A stretch of DNA of 64,000 nucleotides, taken from positions 7,056,001 through 7,120,000 of the forward strand of contig NZ_CP108882.1 in the NCBI RefSeq assembly GCF_036347055.1. The letters are read 5' to 3'. Under the pieces are notes generated by a model. That model was not told where the DNA came from. It saw only the letters and a list, made by a program, of their open reading frames with translations, and searched no databases. This stretch comes from Streptomyces sp. NBC_00820. GTDB lineage: Bacteria; Actinomycetota; Actinomycetes; Streptomycetales; Streptomycetaceae. This document shows positions 47,601-54,809 of this stretch, piece after piece (position 1 is the first letter of the stretch; every line of letters begins with the position of its first letter). Both the position numbers and the translations under genes were made by a program.

Positions 47601-47837
47601 AGGGACGCGCTGGCCCGAGCGGTCCCGGCCGTCGGCCCCGGCCACGTCCTCTCCGCCAACCTGCGGGCCGGAATCGCCCAGGACCTGCGCACCCTGGGAC
47701 GCCACGGCGAAGCGGACGCCCTGGAGACCACGGCACTCACCACCCTCGCCGCCAGCCACGGCCGCGATCACGACCAGTCCCGCTACATGCGCGCGGGCCT
47801 GCGCCCCTACTGGGACTTCGAACCCCAGCCGATCTAG
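44643..47837 (+). CDS. fxsT: FxsT-like giant protein 3: TIR-like, NTPase, TPR
   Basis: A 1064-residue paralogue whose ATG shares its first base with the stop of gene 2 (TGATG). An in-frame GTG lies one codon earlier. TIR-like domain at about 15-130 (VSLVYAGVSNGWAQWIAWVL), Walker A GAPGVGKSQ near 200, Walker B WLIIFDGAEDIDGI. Residues about 383-460 are a Thr/Pro/Asn repeat (NPNPNPNPN) exactly where gene 2 has its acidic insert. TPR-type repeats extend from about 620 to 1040, and the protein ends WDFEPQPI. It is probably the last gene of the operon. Confidence 0.87.
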   Translation: MSGNTGRTPYSPPVSLVYAGVSNGWAQWIAWVLAQEGCTVDAVRWSPLSRLPDTTDLRAFFAQPGRVLLVLDDWFLRFDTGRNQEWAQVLRTLMPRLYDRVGAVTVTTRTLPDEAVSLGAVTLRGVGPEEARRRVLAKVGLVPRSPYARQDEGPRYPEDPPDVTNTPRRNPRFTGREDLLNEVHDMLGSGGGRGRRVLLHGAPGVGKSQAAAEYARRFAGEYDLLWWVPSATKAAAREGFAALAREVGLGEGDQLTGQIEAVQSALERDEKGRWLIIFDGAEDIDGIAPLLPGGRGQVMLTAQNTQWSRHGAASRELPPFERDESIAFACRRAPRMTEAEAGELAAALDDLPLVIDQSAAWIDAHPAADITRYLDALKTGDPLPAATDTSTNRTPTPAPNAETTPTPRTTPNPDTTPTPHTLPNPQATPSPQATLSPHATPNPHATPNPNPNPNPNRVPATEVPRAHRQVWAKTLASLAERSPSVHELLVLLTFFSPDMLPVRLLRAARPSDLPPYLAGLATEPGNWDAVLLNVSELTSMRVEFATDARQDPTSVVSLRMHRSFRRFIRDGLTPDTEREYAAAAARVLVASDPGEPGSPRNWRRYAEILPHLEPSGALDADDGDVRQLLLNCIDYLRVRGEYQDGWTLARRVLGRWRHTFAPTEPSVLAAAHQEARMLRGLGRYEEAEQADRALLRGLGDAGIDSGIELLRAKDGLGATLMARGRYDEARDLYEEAAQHAADRLDDRYEAQTLKFHTNLALALGLQGHYARSGDLHRMVYDRRVGLLGARARRTLQSGYYTARMLRLLGRLREARSLQSYNVHLLRRTLDEAHRQTLLAEHNLALCLRRDGEREEARATMRDARRRLILLSGADHPDVLMVSLDYAMLLRVLDERTKARGLAEATARAYAHRLGELHPYAIGARNNCALLLLDDGEPEAAWRLADRSMRELEAEIGRGHVWSVGCAMNCAAALAALGDAEGAERLGRDALARAVPAVGPGHVLSANLRAGIAQDLRTLGRHGEADALETTALTTLAASHGRDHDQSRYMRAGLRPYWDFEPQPI
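45800..46015 (+). repeat. TP/NP-coding microsatellite in FxsT 3
   Basis: Imperfect 18-24 bp units coding TPxPxxTPxP give way to five or more copies of the hexamer CGAACC (Asn-Pro). All are multiples of three, so length can vary without frameshift. Confidence 0.8.
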
Positions 47838-47882
47838 CCCGTCCAGCCCGTCCAGCCCGTCCAGCCCGTCCAGCCCGTCCAG
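47838..47882. repeat. Five-copy 9-bp tandem repeat CCCGTCCAG
   Basis: Five perfect copies begin directly after the TAG of the third FxsT gene. No terminator hairpin is seen here, so the following HEAT-repeat gene might be reached by read-through. Confidence 0.95.
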
Positions 47883-47946
47883 GCCCTGTCCGGTGGCCAC
47901 CGGCCCCCCGCAGATCACGTACGGGTCGGCCCTTAGGGTGCCCACC

Positions 47947-49317
47947 ATGGACAAGCATCTCCTGACCGACGCGCTCTCCGGTTCCCGGGACCGGGCGGAG
48001 CCGGCCCGCGCCCTCCTCGTGGAACAGGGGGCGGAGGCGGTGGCAGCGGTGCTGGACGTGCTCTGTGACGAGCACTCACCCGTCGACTGGACCGTCCCGG
48101 CCGACATCCTGCGCGGGATCGGGGAACCCGCCCTCCTCCCGCTCGCGCAGGCCGTCGCCACGGCGGCCTCGCCCGAAGTGGCCAGGCGGGCCGGGTGGAC
48201 CCTGGCACGACTGGACGTCGCCGACCCGAAGGTCTACGCGCCACTGCTGGGGCACCCGGACGCGCGGGTCCGCACCGACGCGCTCATCGCGCTCGGGAAC
48301 CGCGGCGATACCGCGGCGAGCATCGCCCACCTGCTCGTTCCCTCGCTGGGGGACCCGGAGCCCGAGGTCCGGCGGCAGGCGGTCCGGGCGTTCGAAGCCA
48401 TCGGTACCGCCGCAGTTCCCGAGCTGCGGCGCGTGCGCCGCGCCCGCGCGAGCGGGCCCCGGATCCGGGCCGGCGCCCTGGAGGCGCTCGCGGCCGTTGG
48501 CGGCCCGGCCGCCCTCGACCCCACGGACCAGGAGGCATGGCGCCGGCTGACGAGGATCGGGCTGCGCACCGAGACACCGCAGGGCATGCACCTGTGCGGG
48601 TCCTGGTACGCCGTGCCGGGCACCGACCAGGACGCGGTCCTGGACGCCTTCGACCTCGGTGAGGCCCATCCGGTCACACTGCGGACGGGCGCGGCCGCCT
48701 GGAACCACGACCAGCACGCCTGGCACCGCACCCGTCCGCACGAGGCCTGCGCACGCGTCTTCGTCAGCCCCGTACTGGACGGCTGGACGCTGGTCTTCGG
48801 CGACTCCTCCCAGGACCGGCACCGCGTCGAGGACGCGGACGACCGGGAGGAGGTCCTCGCCGAAGTCGTACGACAGCGGTGTGCCGCTCTGAGCCGCCGG
48901 TTCGGGTCCGCGCAGTGGTACGGAATGAGCTGCGGCGACGGCTGGACGGCTTGGTGCATCGCCGAAGAGGGCGAAGTGGTCCGGCACTACGACGTGTTCA
49001 CCGCCGACGAGGAAGGCGACGAAGGCACCCCGCACCCGGCCGAGTCCGGCTACCTCCTGCCCCATGAGGACGGCTTCCCCGAGGACGCCTTCGACGGCGT
49101 GAACCTCTCGGACACCGAGGAGTTCGCCGCGCGCCACCGCGAGGTGAAGGAGCGGCTCCGGATACCCGACACCTGTAACGCCGACGACATCGCGGCGCGT
49201 CTCTCGGTCGACCCCCAAAGCCTGGACGCGCGCACCCGGGTCACCGGTCACGGAGTCCTCGCCCTCACCGCCTGCGGCCGTGAACACGGCCATCCCGCAG
49301 GGGCGTTGCCCGTGTGA
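47947..49317 (+). CDS. HEAT-repeat protein with C-terminal unknown domain
   Basis: A 456-residue protein. Residues about 30-190 are HEAT/armadillo-type helical pairs (YAPLLGHPDARVRTDALIALG, PSLGDPEPEVRRQAVRAFEAIG). Residues about 200-380 form an alpha/beta domain with CGSWYAVPGTDQDAVLDAF, WTLVFGDSS and WYGMSCGDGWTAWCIAEEG, which I do not recognise. The ATG at 47947 is only a few bases beyond a TAGGGT -10-like box (47934-47939), so the mRNA may be nearly leaderless. It lies 109 bp after the Fxs operon. A role as protein-interaction scaffold is possible. Confidence 0.78.
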   Translation: MDKHLLTDALSGSRDRAEPARALLVEQGAEAVAAVLDVLCDEHSPVDWTVPADILRGIGEPALLPLAQAVATAASPEVARRAGWTLARLDVADPKVYAPLLGHPDARVRTDALIALGNRGDTAASIAHLLVPSLGDPEPEVRRQAVRAFEAIGTAAVPELRRVRRARASGPRIRAGALEALAAVGGPAALDPTDQEAWRRLTRIGLRTETPQGMHLCGSWYAVPGTDQDAVLDAFDLGEAHPVTLRTGAAAWNHDQHAWHRTRPHEACARVFVSPVLDGWTLVFGDSSQDRHRVEDADDREEVLAEVVRQRCAALSRRFGSAQWYGMSCGDGWTAWCIAEEGEVVRHYDVFTADEEGDEGTPHPAESGYLLPHEDGFPEDAFDGVNLSDTEEFAARHREVKERLRIPDTCNADDIAARLSVDPQSLDARTRVTGHGVLALTACGREHGHPAGALPV

Positions 49318-49338
49318 CCCCGCCGCCGGACCGCCGGT

Positions 49339-50202
49339 TCAGGAGGGCGCGCCGGACAGGACCTCCACCTTGCCGGTGTCGAGCGAGTAGTAGGCGCCGA
49401 CCACGGCGAGGGCGCCCTTCTTCACGAGCGGGCCGAGGTCGTCGTTGGAGCGCAGATCGGCCGCGGTCAGCTTGACCTGGGCGCGGGCCATGGTCTCGAC
49501 CGGGTCGTCGCCGCCCTCCTCGACGGCCTTCTCGTACGCCGGGCGCAGGGCCTCGACGATCGCCTGCAGGCTGCCGGGCAGCGGCTTGCCGTCGCGCAGG
49601 GATTTGTACGCGGCCTGGACCGCACCGCAGCGCTGATGCCCGAGGACGATGACGAGGGGCGTGCCGCTCGTCATCGGCCCGTACTCGACGGAGCCGGTGA
49701 CCACCGGCTCGACCGCCTCCCCTCCCGTACGCATCACGTACAGGTCGCCCAGTCCGGTGTCGAAGAGGAGTTCGGGCGGAACCCGGGAGTCGATGCAGGA
49801 GAGGACGGACCCGAAGGGCTCCTGCTTCTCGGCCACGAACTGGCGCCGGTCCGGATCCCGGTCGGGGTGCTGGAGATCCCCGCTCACCCAGCGCTTGTTG
49901 CCGTCCATCAGCCGGGTGAAGGCCGCGGCGGGCGTGACCGGCCGGGGCTGGGGCGAGGCGCTGCTCGTCGAACGCGTCGGCTTTGCCGAACTCGTAGAAC
50001 TTGTCGAACTCGCCGACGTGGCGGCGCTCGTCGTCGAGCACCCCGTGAGGGCGACCGCGGCGCCGGCGAGCGTGCCGGCCAGCAGCCCCCTGCGATCCGG
50101 GCGCGCCGCAGCGTCCCCGGACGCGTCCTTCGCGGTGTCCTCCGCCGCGTTCCTCGCTGTGTCCCTCGTTGCGCCCCTCGTCGTGTCCCTCGGCGTGTCC
50201 AT
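49339..50202 (-). CDS. Beta-class carbonic anhydrase, Tat-exported lipoprotein
   Basis: A 287-residue zinc enzyme interconverting CO2 and bicarbonate. Zinc ligands are Cys136, His189 and Cys192, with the Asp138-Arg140 dyad in SCIDSR. A twin-arginine signal is at Arg37-Arg38 and the lipobox ends at Cys55 (LTGC), so it should be anchored outside the membrane. Before the signal lie 33 extra residues with a repeating RDT/EDT/KDA pattern, unusual for a Tat leader. A Ser/Thr-rich tether (56-85) follows the Cys. GGGAGG precedes the ATG at 50202. Convergent with the HEAT gene. Confidence 0.9.
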   Translation of the reverse strand: MDTPRDTTRGATRDTARNAAEDTAKDASGDAAARPDRRGLLAGTLAGAAVALTGCSTTSAATSASSTSSTSSAKPTRSTSSASPQPRPVTPAAAFTRLMDGNKRWVSGDLQHPDRDPDRRQFVAEKQEPFGSVLSCIDSRVPPELLFDTGLGDLYVMRTGGEAVEPVVTGSVEYGPMTSGTPLVIVLGHQRCGAVQAAYKSLRDGKPLPGSLQAIVEALRPAYEKAVEEGGDDPVETMARAQVKLTAADLRSNDDLGPLVKKGALAVVGAYYSLDTGKVEVLSGAPS

Positions 50203-50478
50203 CGGCTGTTCCTCCCGGTGCCGCGCAGGCACGTCCGTGTGTCCGTTTCGGCGCCGATTGTTCAGCGCGCGGCGGTGACCGGGGCGCAGGCGCGAGCGGG
50301 CGCGGGCGACATTGGCACCGACGGCCGATGCCCGGCAGGGGCGCGCGAGAGGGAGCGGGTGCGAGGGGTGGTGCGTGGGGGAGGCGTGGGGGAGGCGCGT
50401 CCGGACGGGACCCGGCCGGACGTGCGCCGTACGGCTCCGCCCCCCTCCGGCACGTACCCAGGAGGACCCGCAGGGGCG

Positions 50479-51618
50479 ATGATGACGGCCATGGCCCTGT
50501 CGACGGCGTTCACGAAGTTGTTCGGTGTGCGGCATCCGATCGCCTTGGCGCCCATGGGCGGCTCGGCCGGCGGCGAGCTGGCGGCGGCCGTCTCCCGCGG
50601 CGGCGGCCTGGGCATCCTGGGCGGCGGGTACGGCGACCGGGACTGGCTGGAGCGTGAGCTGCCGATCGTGGCCGGAGCGGGGAGACCGTGGGGGGTCGGG
50701 TTCCTGAGCTGGGCCGCCGGTGTCGACGCGGTCGAGCAGGCGCTGGAGTCCGGTCCCGCGGCCGTGATGCTGTCGTTCGGGGACCCGGGCCCGTTCATGC
50801 GGCGGATCCGGGCGGCCGGTGCGGCGGTGATCGTACAGGTCACCGATCTGGAGGAAGCGCGCAGAGCGGCTGATCTGGGCGCCGACGTCATCGTGGCGCA
50901 GGGCACCGAGAGCGGCGGCCACGGGGCGCGGCACGGAAGGGCCACGCTGCCGTTCGTGCCGGTGGTGGTGGACCTAGGGGGTGTCGTTTGGGTCAGCTCG
51001 GGTCCGCGACGCCCGGCACGGCACCTCGCCGCGTTGTCGGATCAGCCGAGTACGTCCAGTACGCGGCAGATCCTCCGCCTTGCGAGGCACCGCACCGGAC
51101 GCCGCGGCCTGATCCGACCTGATCCAAACGACACCCCCTAGTGGCACCGGTTCCGGTACTGGCGGCCGGCGGGATCGCCGACGGCCGCGGCCTGGCCGCC
51201 GTCCTGGCACTGGGGGGCCGCGGGCGCCCTGCTCGGCACCCGCTTCCAGGCCACGGCCGAGGCCCTCGTCGACCCCTCGGCCGCCCGGGCGATCGTCCAG
51301 GGGCGCGGGCAGGACACGGAACGCAGCGGCGTCCTCGACATCGCCCGTGGTGCCGCGTGGTCGACGGCCAAGTACACGGCCCGCACCCTGGGCCATCCCT
51401 ACCTCGACCGCTGGCGTGGCCGTGAGGCCGAACTCGCCGCGGACCCCCGGGCCCGGGACGCCTACCGGGCCGATGTGGCACGCGGCGATGTGCCGCCGCT
51501 GCCGGTGTGGGCCGGCGAGTGCGTCGACCTCGTCGACGACCTGCCACCCGCGGCCGGCCTCGTCACCACGCTGGCCGCCCAGGCCGAGGACGCCCTGTCC
51601 CGGGCAGGCCGCGGCTGA
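50479..51618 (+). pseudogene. Nitronate monooxygenase, interrupted by a MITE-like element and a frameshift
   Basis: An NMO-type flavoprotein: HPIALAPMGGSAGGELAAAV, LGILGGGYGD, ADVIVAQGTESGGHGARHG, then after the break APVPVLAAGGIADGRGLAAVLAL and LLGTRFQATAEA. It is split after VVVDL at 50974 by a 164-bp insertion (160 bp plus a 4-bp duplication). Removing it restores VVVDLVAPVPVLAAGG perfectly. A second lesion is one extra G in the six-G run at 51212-51217, where five would give LALGAAGALLGTRF. The stop at 51618 is the ancestral one. Start candidates are 50479, 50482 and 50491. The product is expected to be non-functional. Confidence 0.9.
50974..51141. mobile_element. MITE-like non-autonomous element, 160 bp, CTAG target duplication
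   Basis: The element (50978-51137) is flanked by CTAG on both sides (50974-50977 and 51138-51141). Its ends are imperfect inverted repeats of about 27 bp with three mismatches, beginning GGGGTGTCGTTTGG. It has no transposase frame. A 4-bp CTAG-type duplication is characteristic of IS5-family transposases, so it was probably mobilised in trans by such an element elsewhere in the genome. Confidence 0.88.
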
Positions 51619-52006
51619 GGCCCCTGCCGTGCCGGCCCGGCCGCTGTGCCCCCTGACCGTCGGCCCGGCCCGTGTGACCTCGGGTCGCCCGCGTGGCCGC
51701 TGTGCCTTCTGGCCGCTGTGCCCCTGGCCGCCTGCCCGGCGGCAACTCGCTGACCAGCGAATCCGTGGTCCCCGACCGCTCCAGCCCCCCGTCCCCGCCC
51801 TCGTCCCCGCCACCCGTCGTACGCCCGCGGCGGGCCACCCCGCACCGCGACGGACCGGACATGGCGCACGTCACCTAAATGTCCGCATTTCTTTACTGGC
51901 CCTTTCCCCATTGGGTCGGGCTCGGGCCGCATGCTGAACCACCGCCATCGCACCGGGGCGTCGGTGGCGGCAAGCACACTCCCATTCACGAAGGACCGAA
52001 GGCCCT
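51619..52006. other. Intergenic region, no gene seen
   Basis: 388 bp between the broken NMO gene and the GNAT gene. It contains loosely repeated GGCCGCTGTGCC units and, near its 3' end, a short AT-richer inverted repeat AAATG-TCCG-CATTT (51877-51890) that may mark the GNAT promoter. No coding frame with a start site and family similarity was found. Confidence 0.5.
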
Positions 52007-52699
52007 GTGCCCGCACCTGTTGTTCTCAGCGGCCGCAATGTGCGGCTCGAGCCCCTCGCTCCCCATCATGCCGAGGCCCTGGCCGAAGCCGGCGGCGAGG
52101 ACCGTACGACCTACGCTTTCACCCCCGTCCCCCAGGGCGTCGAGGCGGCCCGCGGCTATGTCGAGCGTGCGCTCGGCGAGCAGGCGCTCGGCCGCGTCCT
52201 GCCCTTCGCGGTGATCAGTGCCACGAGCGGGCGGGTGGTGGGTGCCACACGCTTCCTCGATCTCGACTACTGGCAGGGCCCGCTGCTCTGGCCGCCCGTA
52301 CCGGGCGTCCCGTATGGCGACCCGGCCACCGCGGTGCCCGACGCCGCCGAGATCGGCAACACCTGGCTCGCCCCCCGCGCCCAGGGCACCGGCATCAACA
52401 CCGAGGCGAAGCTGCTGATGCTGCGCCATGCCTTCGAGACCTGGGGCGTCCGCCGCATCTCCTTCCGCGCCGATGCCCGCAATCTGCGCTCACGCGCCGC
52501 GATCGAACGCCTCGGTGCCACGTGCGAGGGCATCCGCCGCGCCCACTCGCGCGGACTGGACGGCGTCGTGCGCAACACCGCGTTCTACTCGATCCTCGAC
52601 GAGGAGTGGCCCACCGTCCGCGACATCATCGAACTGCGCATGTCCGGCACGGTGTCGCCCGCCGTACTGGGCCGCGCGCCCGACGCCGCCCGCACCTGA
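52007..52699 (+). CDS. GNAT family N-acetyltransferase
   Basis: A 230-residue acetyl-CoA-dependent acetyltransferase of the RimJ/RimL-like branch. Features: LSGRNVRLEPLAPHHAEALAEA, VVGATRFLDLDYW, then AEIGNTWLAPRAQGTGINTEAKLLMLRHAFE with the degenerate Q/RxxG acetyl-CoA loop, and RADARNLRSRAAIERLGATCEGIRRAH. The GTG at 52007 has GAAGG at suitable distance. The substrate, protein or small molecule, cannot be told. Confidence 0.9.
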   Translation: MPAPVVLSGRNVRLEPLAPHHAEALAEAGGEDRTTYAFTPVPQGVEAARGYVERALGEQALGRVLPFAVISATSGRVVGATRFLDLDYWQGPLLWPPVPGVPYGDPATAVPDAAEIGNTWLAPRAQGTGINTEAKLLMLRHAFETWGVRRISFRADARNLRSRAAIERLGATCEGIRRAHSRGLDGVVRNTAFYSILDEEWPTVRDIIELRMSGTVSPAVLGRAPDAART

Positions 52700-52716
52700 C
52701 GTCCGTCACACCCCGC

Positions 52717-52735
52717 GGCCGTTCGCCGAACGGCC
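52717..52735. terminator. Short hairpin after the GNAT gene
   Basis: GGCCGTTCG and CGAACGGCC flank a single C; 7-8 pairs are sterically possible. It lies 18 bp past the GNAT stop. Confidence 0.55.
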
Positions 52736-52869
52736 CGCGCGGCATTCGCAGTGTCACCAACAGGTGTTATTTTGCTGGGGCGTTGGCGGCATACAGGTCC
52801 GGTTCCGCTCCTGCTGCCGAAGTCGGTTCAAGGGCCCCCGCTGTCCTGCGGGCACGCGAGGATGAACCC

Positions 52870-53127
52870 GTGAACGATCTGGTGAAGTTCCTTCGGGACC
52901 GCAATATGGCGGACAACCACGCCTACGCCGACGTGGCCTGCCGCTTCGGTGGCGATGCCGTCCTCGACAGCCACCTGCCGATGCTGGACATGGTCGACAT
53001 GCTGGCCGCGGACTGTGCGGCGATGGATCCGGCGGACCCGCGCCACACAGGGCTCGTGTACGCGCTCAAGGTGCTCGCGCAGTCATACGACGAGCACCCC
53101 GACTACCGCAGGGAGTGGCGCCCGTAA
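52870..53127 (+). CDS. DUF6221-like small protein (85 aa)
   Basis: An 85-residue protein starting VNDLVKFLRDR (GTG) and ending YDEHPDYRREWRP. The C-terminal signature and the N-terminal DLVxFLR helix match the DUF6221 family of actinobacterial proteins, though the middle is shorter than usual. It has one Cys pair (ACRFGG, ADCAAMD) and no membrane helix. The function is unknown. A poor ribosome site is the main doubt about the start. Confidence 0.65.
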   Translation: MNDLVKFLRDRNMADNHAYADVACRFGGDAVLDSHLPMLDMVDMLAADCAAMDPADPRHTGLVYALKVLAQSYDEHPDYRREWRP

Positions 53128-53135
53128 GCCAGTTC

Positions 53136-53195
53136 CTTGCCGTTCCGTGCCGTGCCGTGCCGTGCCGCTCCGTGCCGTTCCGCGGTCCGGTACTT
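53136..53195. repeat. Pentamer repeat CCGTG/CCGTT
   Basis: GTGCC-type pentamers repeat about ten times, with some CCGTTC and CCGCTC variants, in the gap between the DUF6221-like gene and the convergent dioxygenase. Confidence 0.75.
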
Positions 53196-53251
53196 CGGCC
53201 GTGAAGCGCCGGACCGCTCGTGTCGGCAGCTCCGCGGAAGGTGAGGGCCGC

Positions 53252-54550
53252 CTACCGCTCCAGGCCGAGCCCCCGGCGTCCGGTGTCGTTCAGGTCCTCC
53301 ATGTCGAACCGGCCGGTCCAGGCGCGCTCGTAGTGCTCCTCGGGGAAGTCGCCCGGGCTGGAACCGGTGACGAAGGCCTCGCGGACGCCGGCCGCGTACT
53401 GCTCGTTGCGGGCGCACCAGGGTGCGGCCGGGATGTACATGACGTTTCCCCAGCCCTTCTGGCCCGTGACGGGCGCGACGCTGTGGATCATGTCGCAGTG
53501 CCACCAGACCGAGTCGCCCGCCCTGACGTCGGGGATGCCGGTCAGCGCCCGCATGAGCAGCGGGTGCCAGCGCGTGCTCGCGGGAAAGACCTGGTTGGTG
53601 GTGACCCCGCACATGTCGTCCTCGGGGACGTCGGCCAGCAGCGGGCGCAGCATCAGGTAGGCCATGGCCTCGGGGACGGGCACCGTGTGCAGGACGCCCT
53701 GGTCGTGCTCCATGTCCGACAGGGCGGTCCAGCCCTGGAACGTGCGGAAGGCCGAGCACATGGTGCTTCCCGGGTACTGCGGCCCCGTGGTCCGGTGGGC
53801 GGCGTCCCAGGGGTCGTACAGTTCGACGCTGCCGTCGAAGAGGTGCCGGAAGGCCCGCTGGTTCTCGCGGGTCATCCACAGATCGAGCGTGCCGGGGTCG
53901 CAGTGCGTGCCCAGTCCGCCGGAGTCGGTGCCCGGAGGGCGGCGGCGGATGCGGTCCGGGTACATGGCGTCACGCTCGGGGTCGAACCACCGCACGCCCT
54001 CGGACTCGTGCCTCCACACCGAGTTCAGGAGGCTCTGGACCCGCGCCATGCGATCGCTCTGACGCGCTTCCATCTGGGCGTGGGACCAGTAGATGGGGTA
54101 GATCTCGGGCTTGGAGCCGACACTGCCGAAGAAGTCGTCACCGGGACCGGCGTAGCTCGCGAAGAACTCGTTCCGTTCGACGTAGTCGACGATGCCGGAG
54201 TCCCACGCGAGAGCCTGCTCGCGCTCGAAGTGACCGCGTACGACCAGACAGCCGCGCCGCCGGAGCTTGTCGAGCAGCTCCGCGGAGACCGTACCCGCCG
54301 CGATGTCGGCGTAGTCCACGACGGGCCACACCTCCTCGCCGCGCTCCTTGTCCGCTTCGATCTCGGCGATCCGTGCGGCGACCCGCCGCTCCACGACGGC
54401 GAAGACCTCTTCGACGGTGCGGCCCGAGGCCGCGATGCGGGCACGCAACGCGGGCTTGATCCGGCGGATCGCCGCGGGCAGATCCTCGGGTACGTCCTGC
54501 CAGTGCGGCAGGTCGGGCAGAGGCAGGGTCTGGTCGTTCGTGGGGGACAT
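53252..54550 (-). CDS. DUF1479 family (YbiU-like) Fe(II)/2-oxoglutarate dioxygenase
   Basis: A 432-residue member of the YbiU/DUF1479 family. The metal-binding first strand reads GGLGTHCDPGTLDLWMT (His-x-Asp), and the distal His is in SVWWHCDMIHSVAPV, which completes a facial triad of a non-haem iron oxygenase. The substrate is unknown in the family. ATG start, with a spaced GGTAAGGAGTC sequence before it. A 25-bp dyad (54612-54636) lies 62-86 bp upstream and resembles a site upstream of the ROK repressor gene, so it is a probable ROK target. Confidence 0.85.
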   Translation of the reverse strand: MSPTNDQTLPLPDLPHWQDVPEDLPAAIRRIKPALRARIAASGRTVEEVFAVVERRVAARIAEIEADKERGEEVWPVVDYADIAAGTVSAELLDKLRRRGCLVVRGHFEREQALAWDSGIVDYVERNEFFASYAGPGDDFFGSVGSKPEIYPIYWSHAQMEARQSDRMARVQSLLNSVWRHESEGVRWFDPERDAMYPDRIRRRPPGTDSGGLGTHCDPGTLDLWMTRENQRAFRHLFDGSVELYDPWDAAHRTTGPQYPGSTMCSAFRTFQGWTALSDMEHDQGVLHTVPVPEAMAYLMLRPLLADVPEDDMCGVTTNQVFPASTRWHPLLMRALTGIPDVRAGDSVWWHCDMIHSVAPVTGQKGWGNVMYIPAAPWCARNEQYAAGVREAFVTGSSPGDFPEEHYERAWTGRFDMEDLNDTGRRGLGLER

Positions 54551-54608
54551 GGCGCACCCGCCTTTGGTAAGGAGTCCTGACTTGTGCGGCCGACGGTAAC
54601 GAGTGATG

Positions 54609-54639
54609 CATGTTTAGGCAAGGCTCCTGACTAAACATG
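54609..54639. promoter_or_regulatory. ROK operator-like dyad 1
   Basis: CATGTTTAG (54609-54617) and CTAAACATG (54631-54639) form a perfect 9-bp inverted repeat around 13 bases, upstream of the DUF1479 gene. The 25-bp core 54612-54636 matches 16 of 25 positions of the site at 56087-56111 read on the opposite strand (TTAGG, CCTGAC and AAA blocks). Confidence 0.65.
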
Positions 54640-54717
54640 GTGAGGTGCGTGCGATCCGCGTCGAGCGGCACGGTCCCGCAGGCGCGGGCTCGCCGGGGGC
54701 GTAAGCCGTGGTCGCGT

Positions 54718-54773
54718 GCAGACGGCAGACGGCAGACGGCAGACGGCAGACGGCAGACGGTAGACGGCGGACG
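54718..54773. repeat. Eight-copy 7-bp tandem repeat GCAGACG
   Basis: Six perfect and two variant copies (GTAGACG, GCGGACG) in tandem between the DUF1479 control region and the ROK gene stop. Period 7 is out of frame with codons; no coding role is likely. Confidence 0.95.
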
Positions 54774-54809
54774 GCAGGTGGGTGGGCGGCAGGCAGCAGG
54801 CCTCCGGCG

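Noticed and set aside
47838..47882. Possible transcription terminator after the Fxs operon
   Set aside because: The 9-bp direct repeats have no inverted symmetry and cannot form a stable hairpin.
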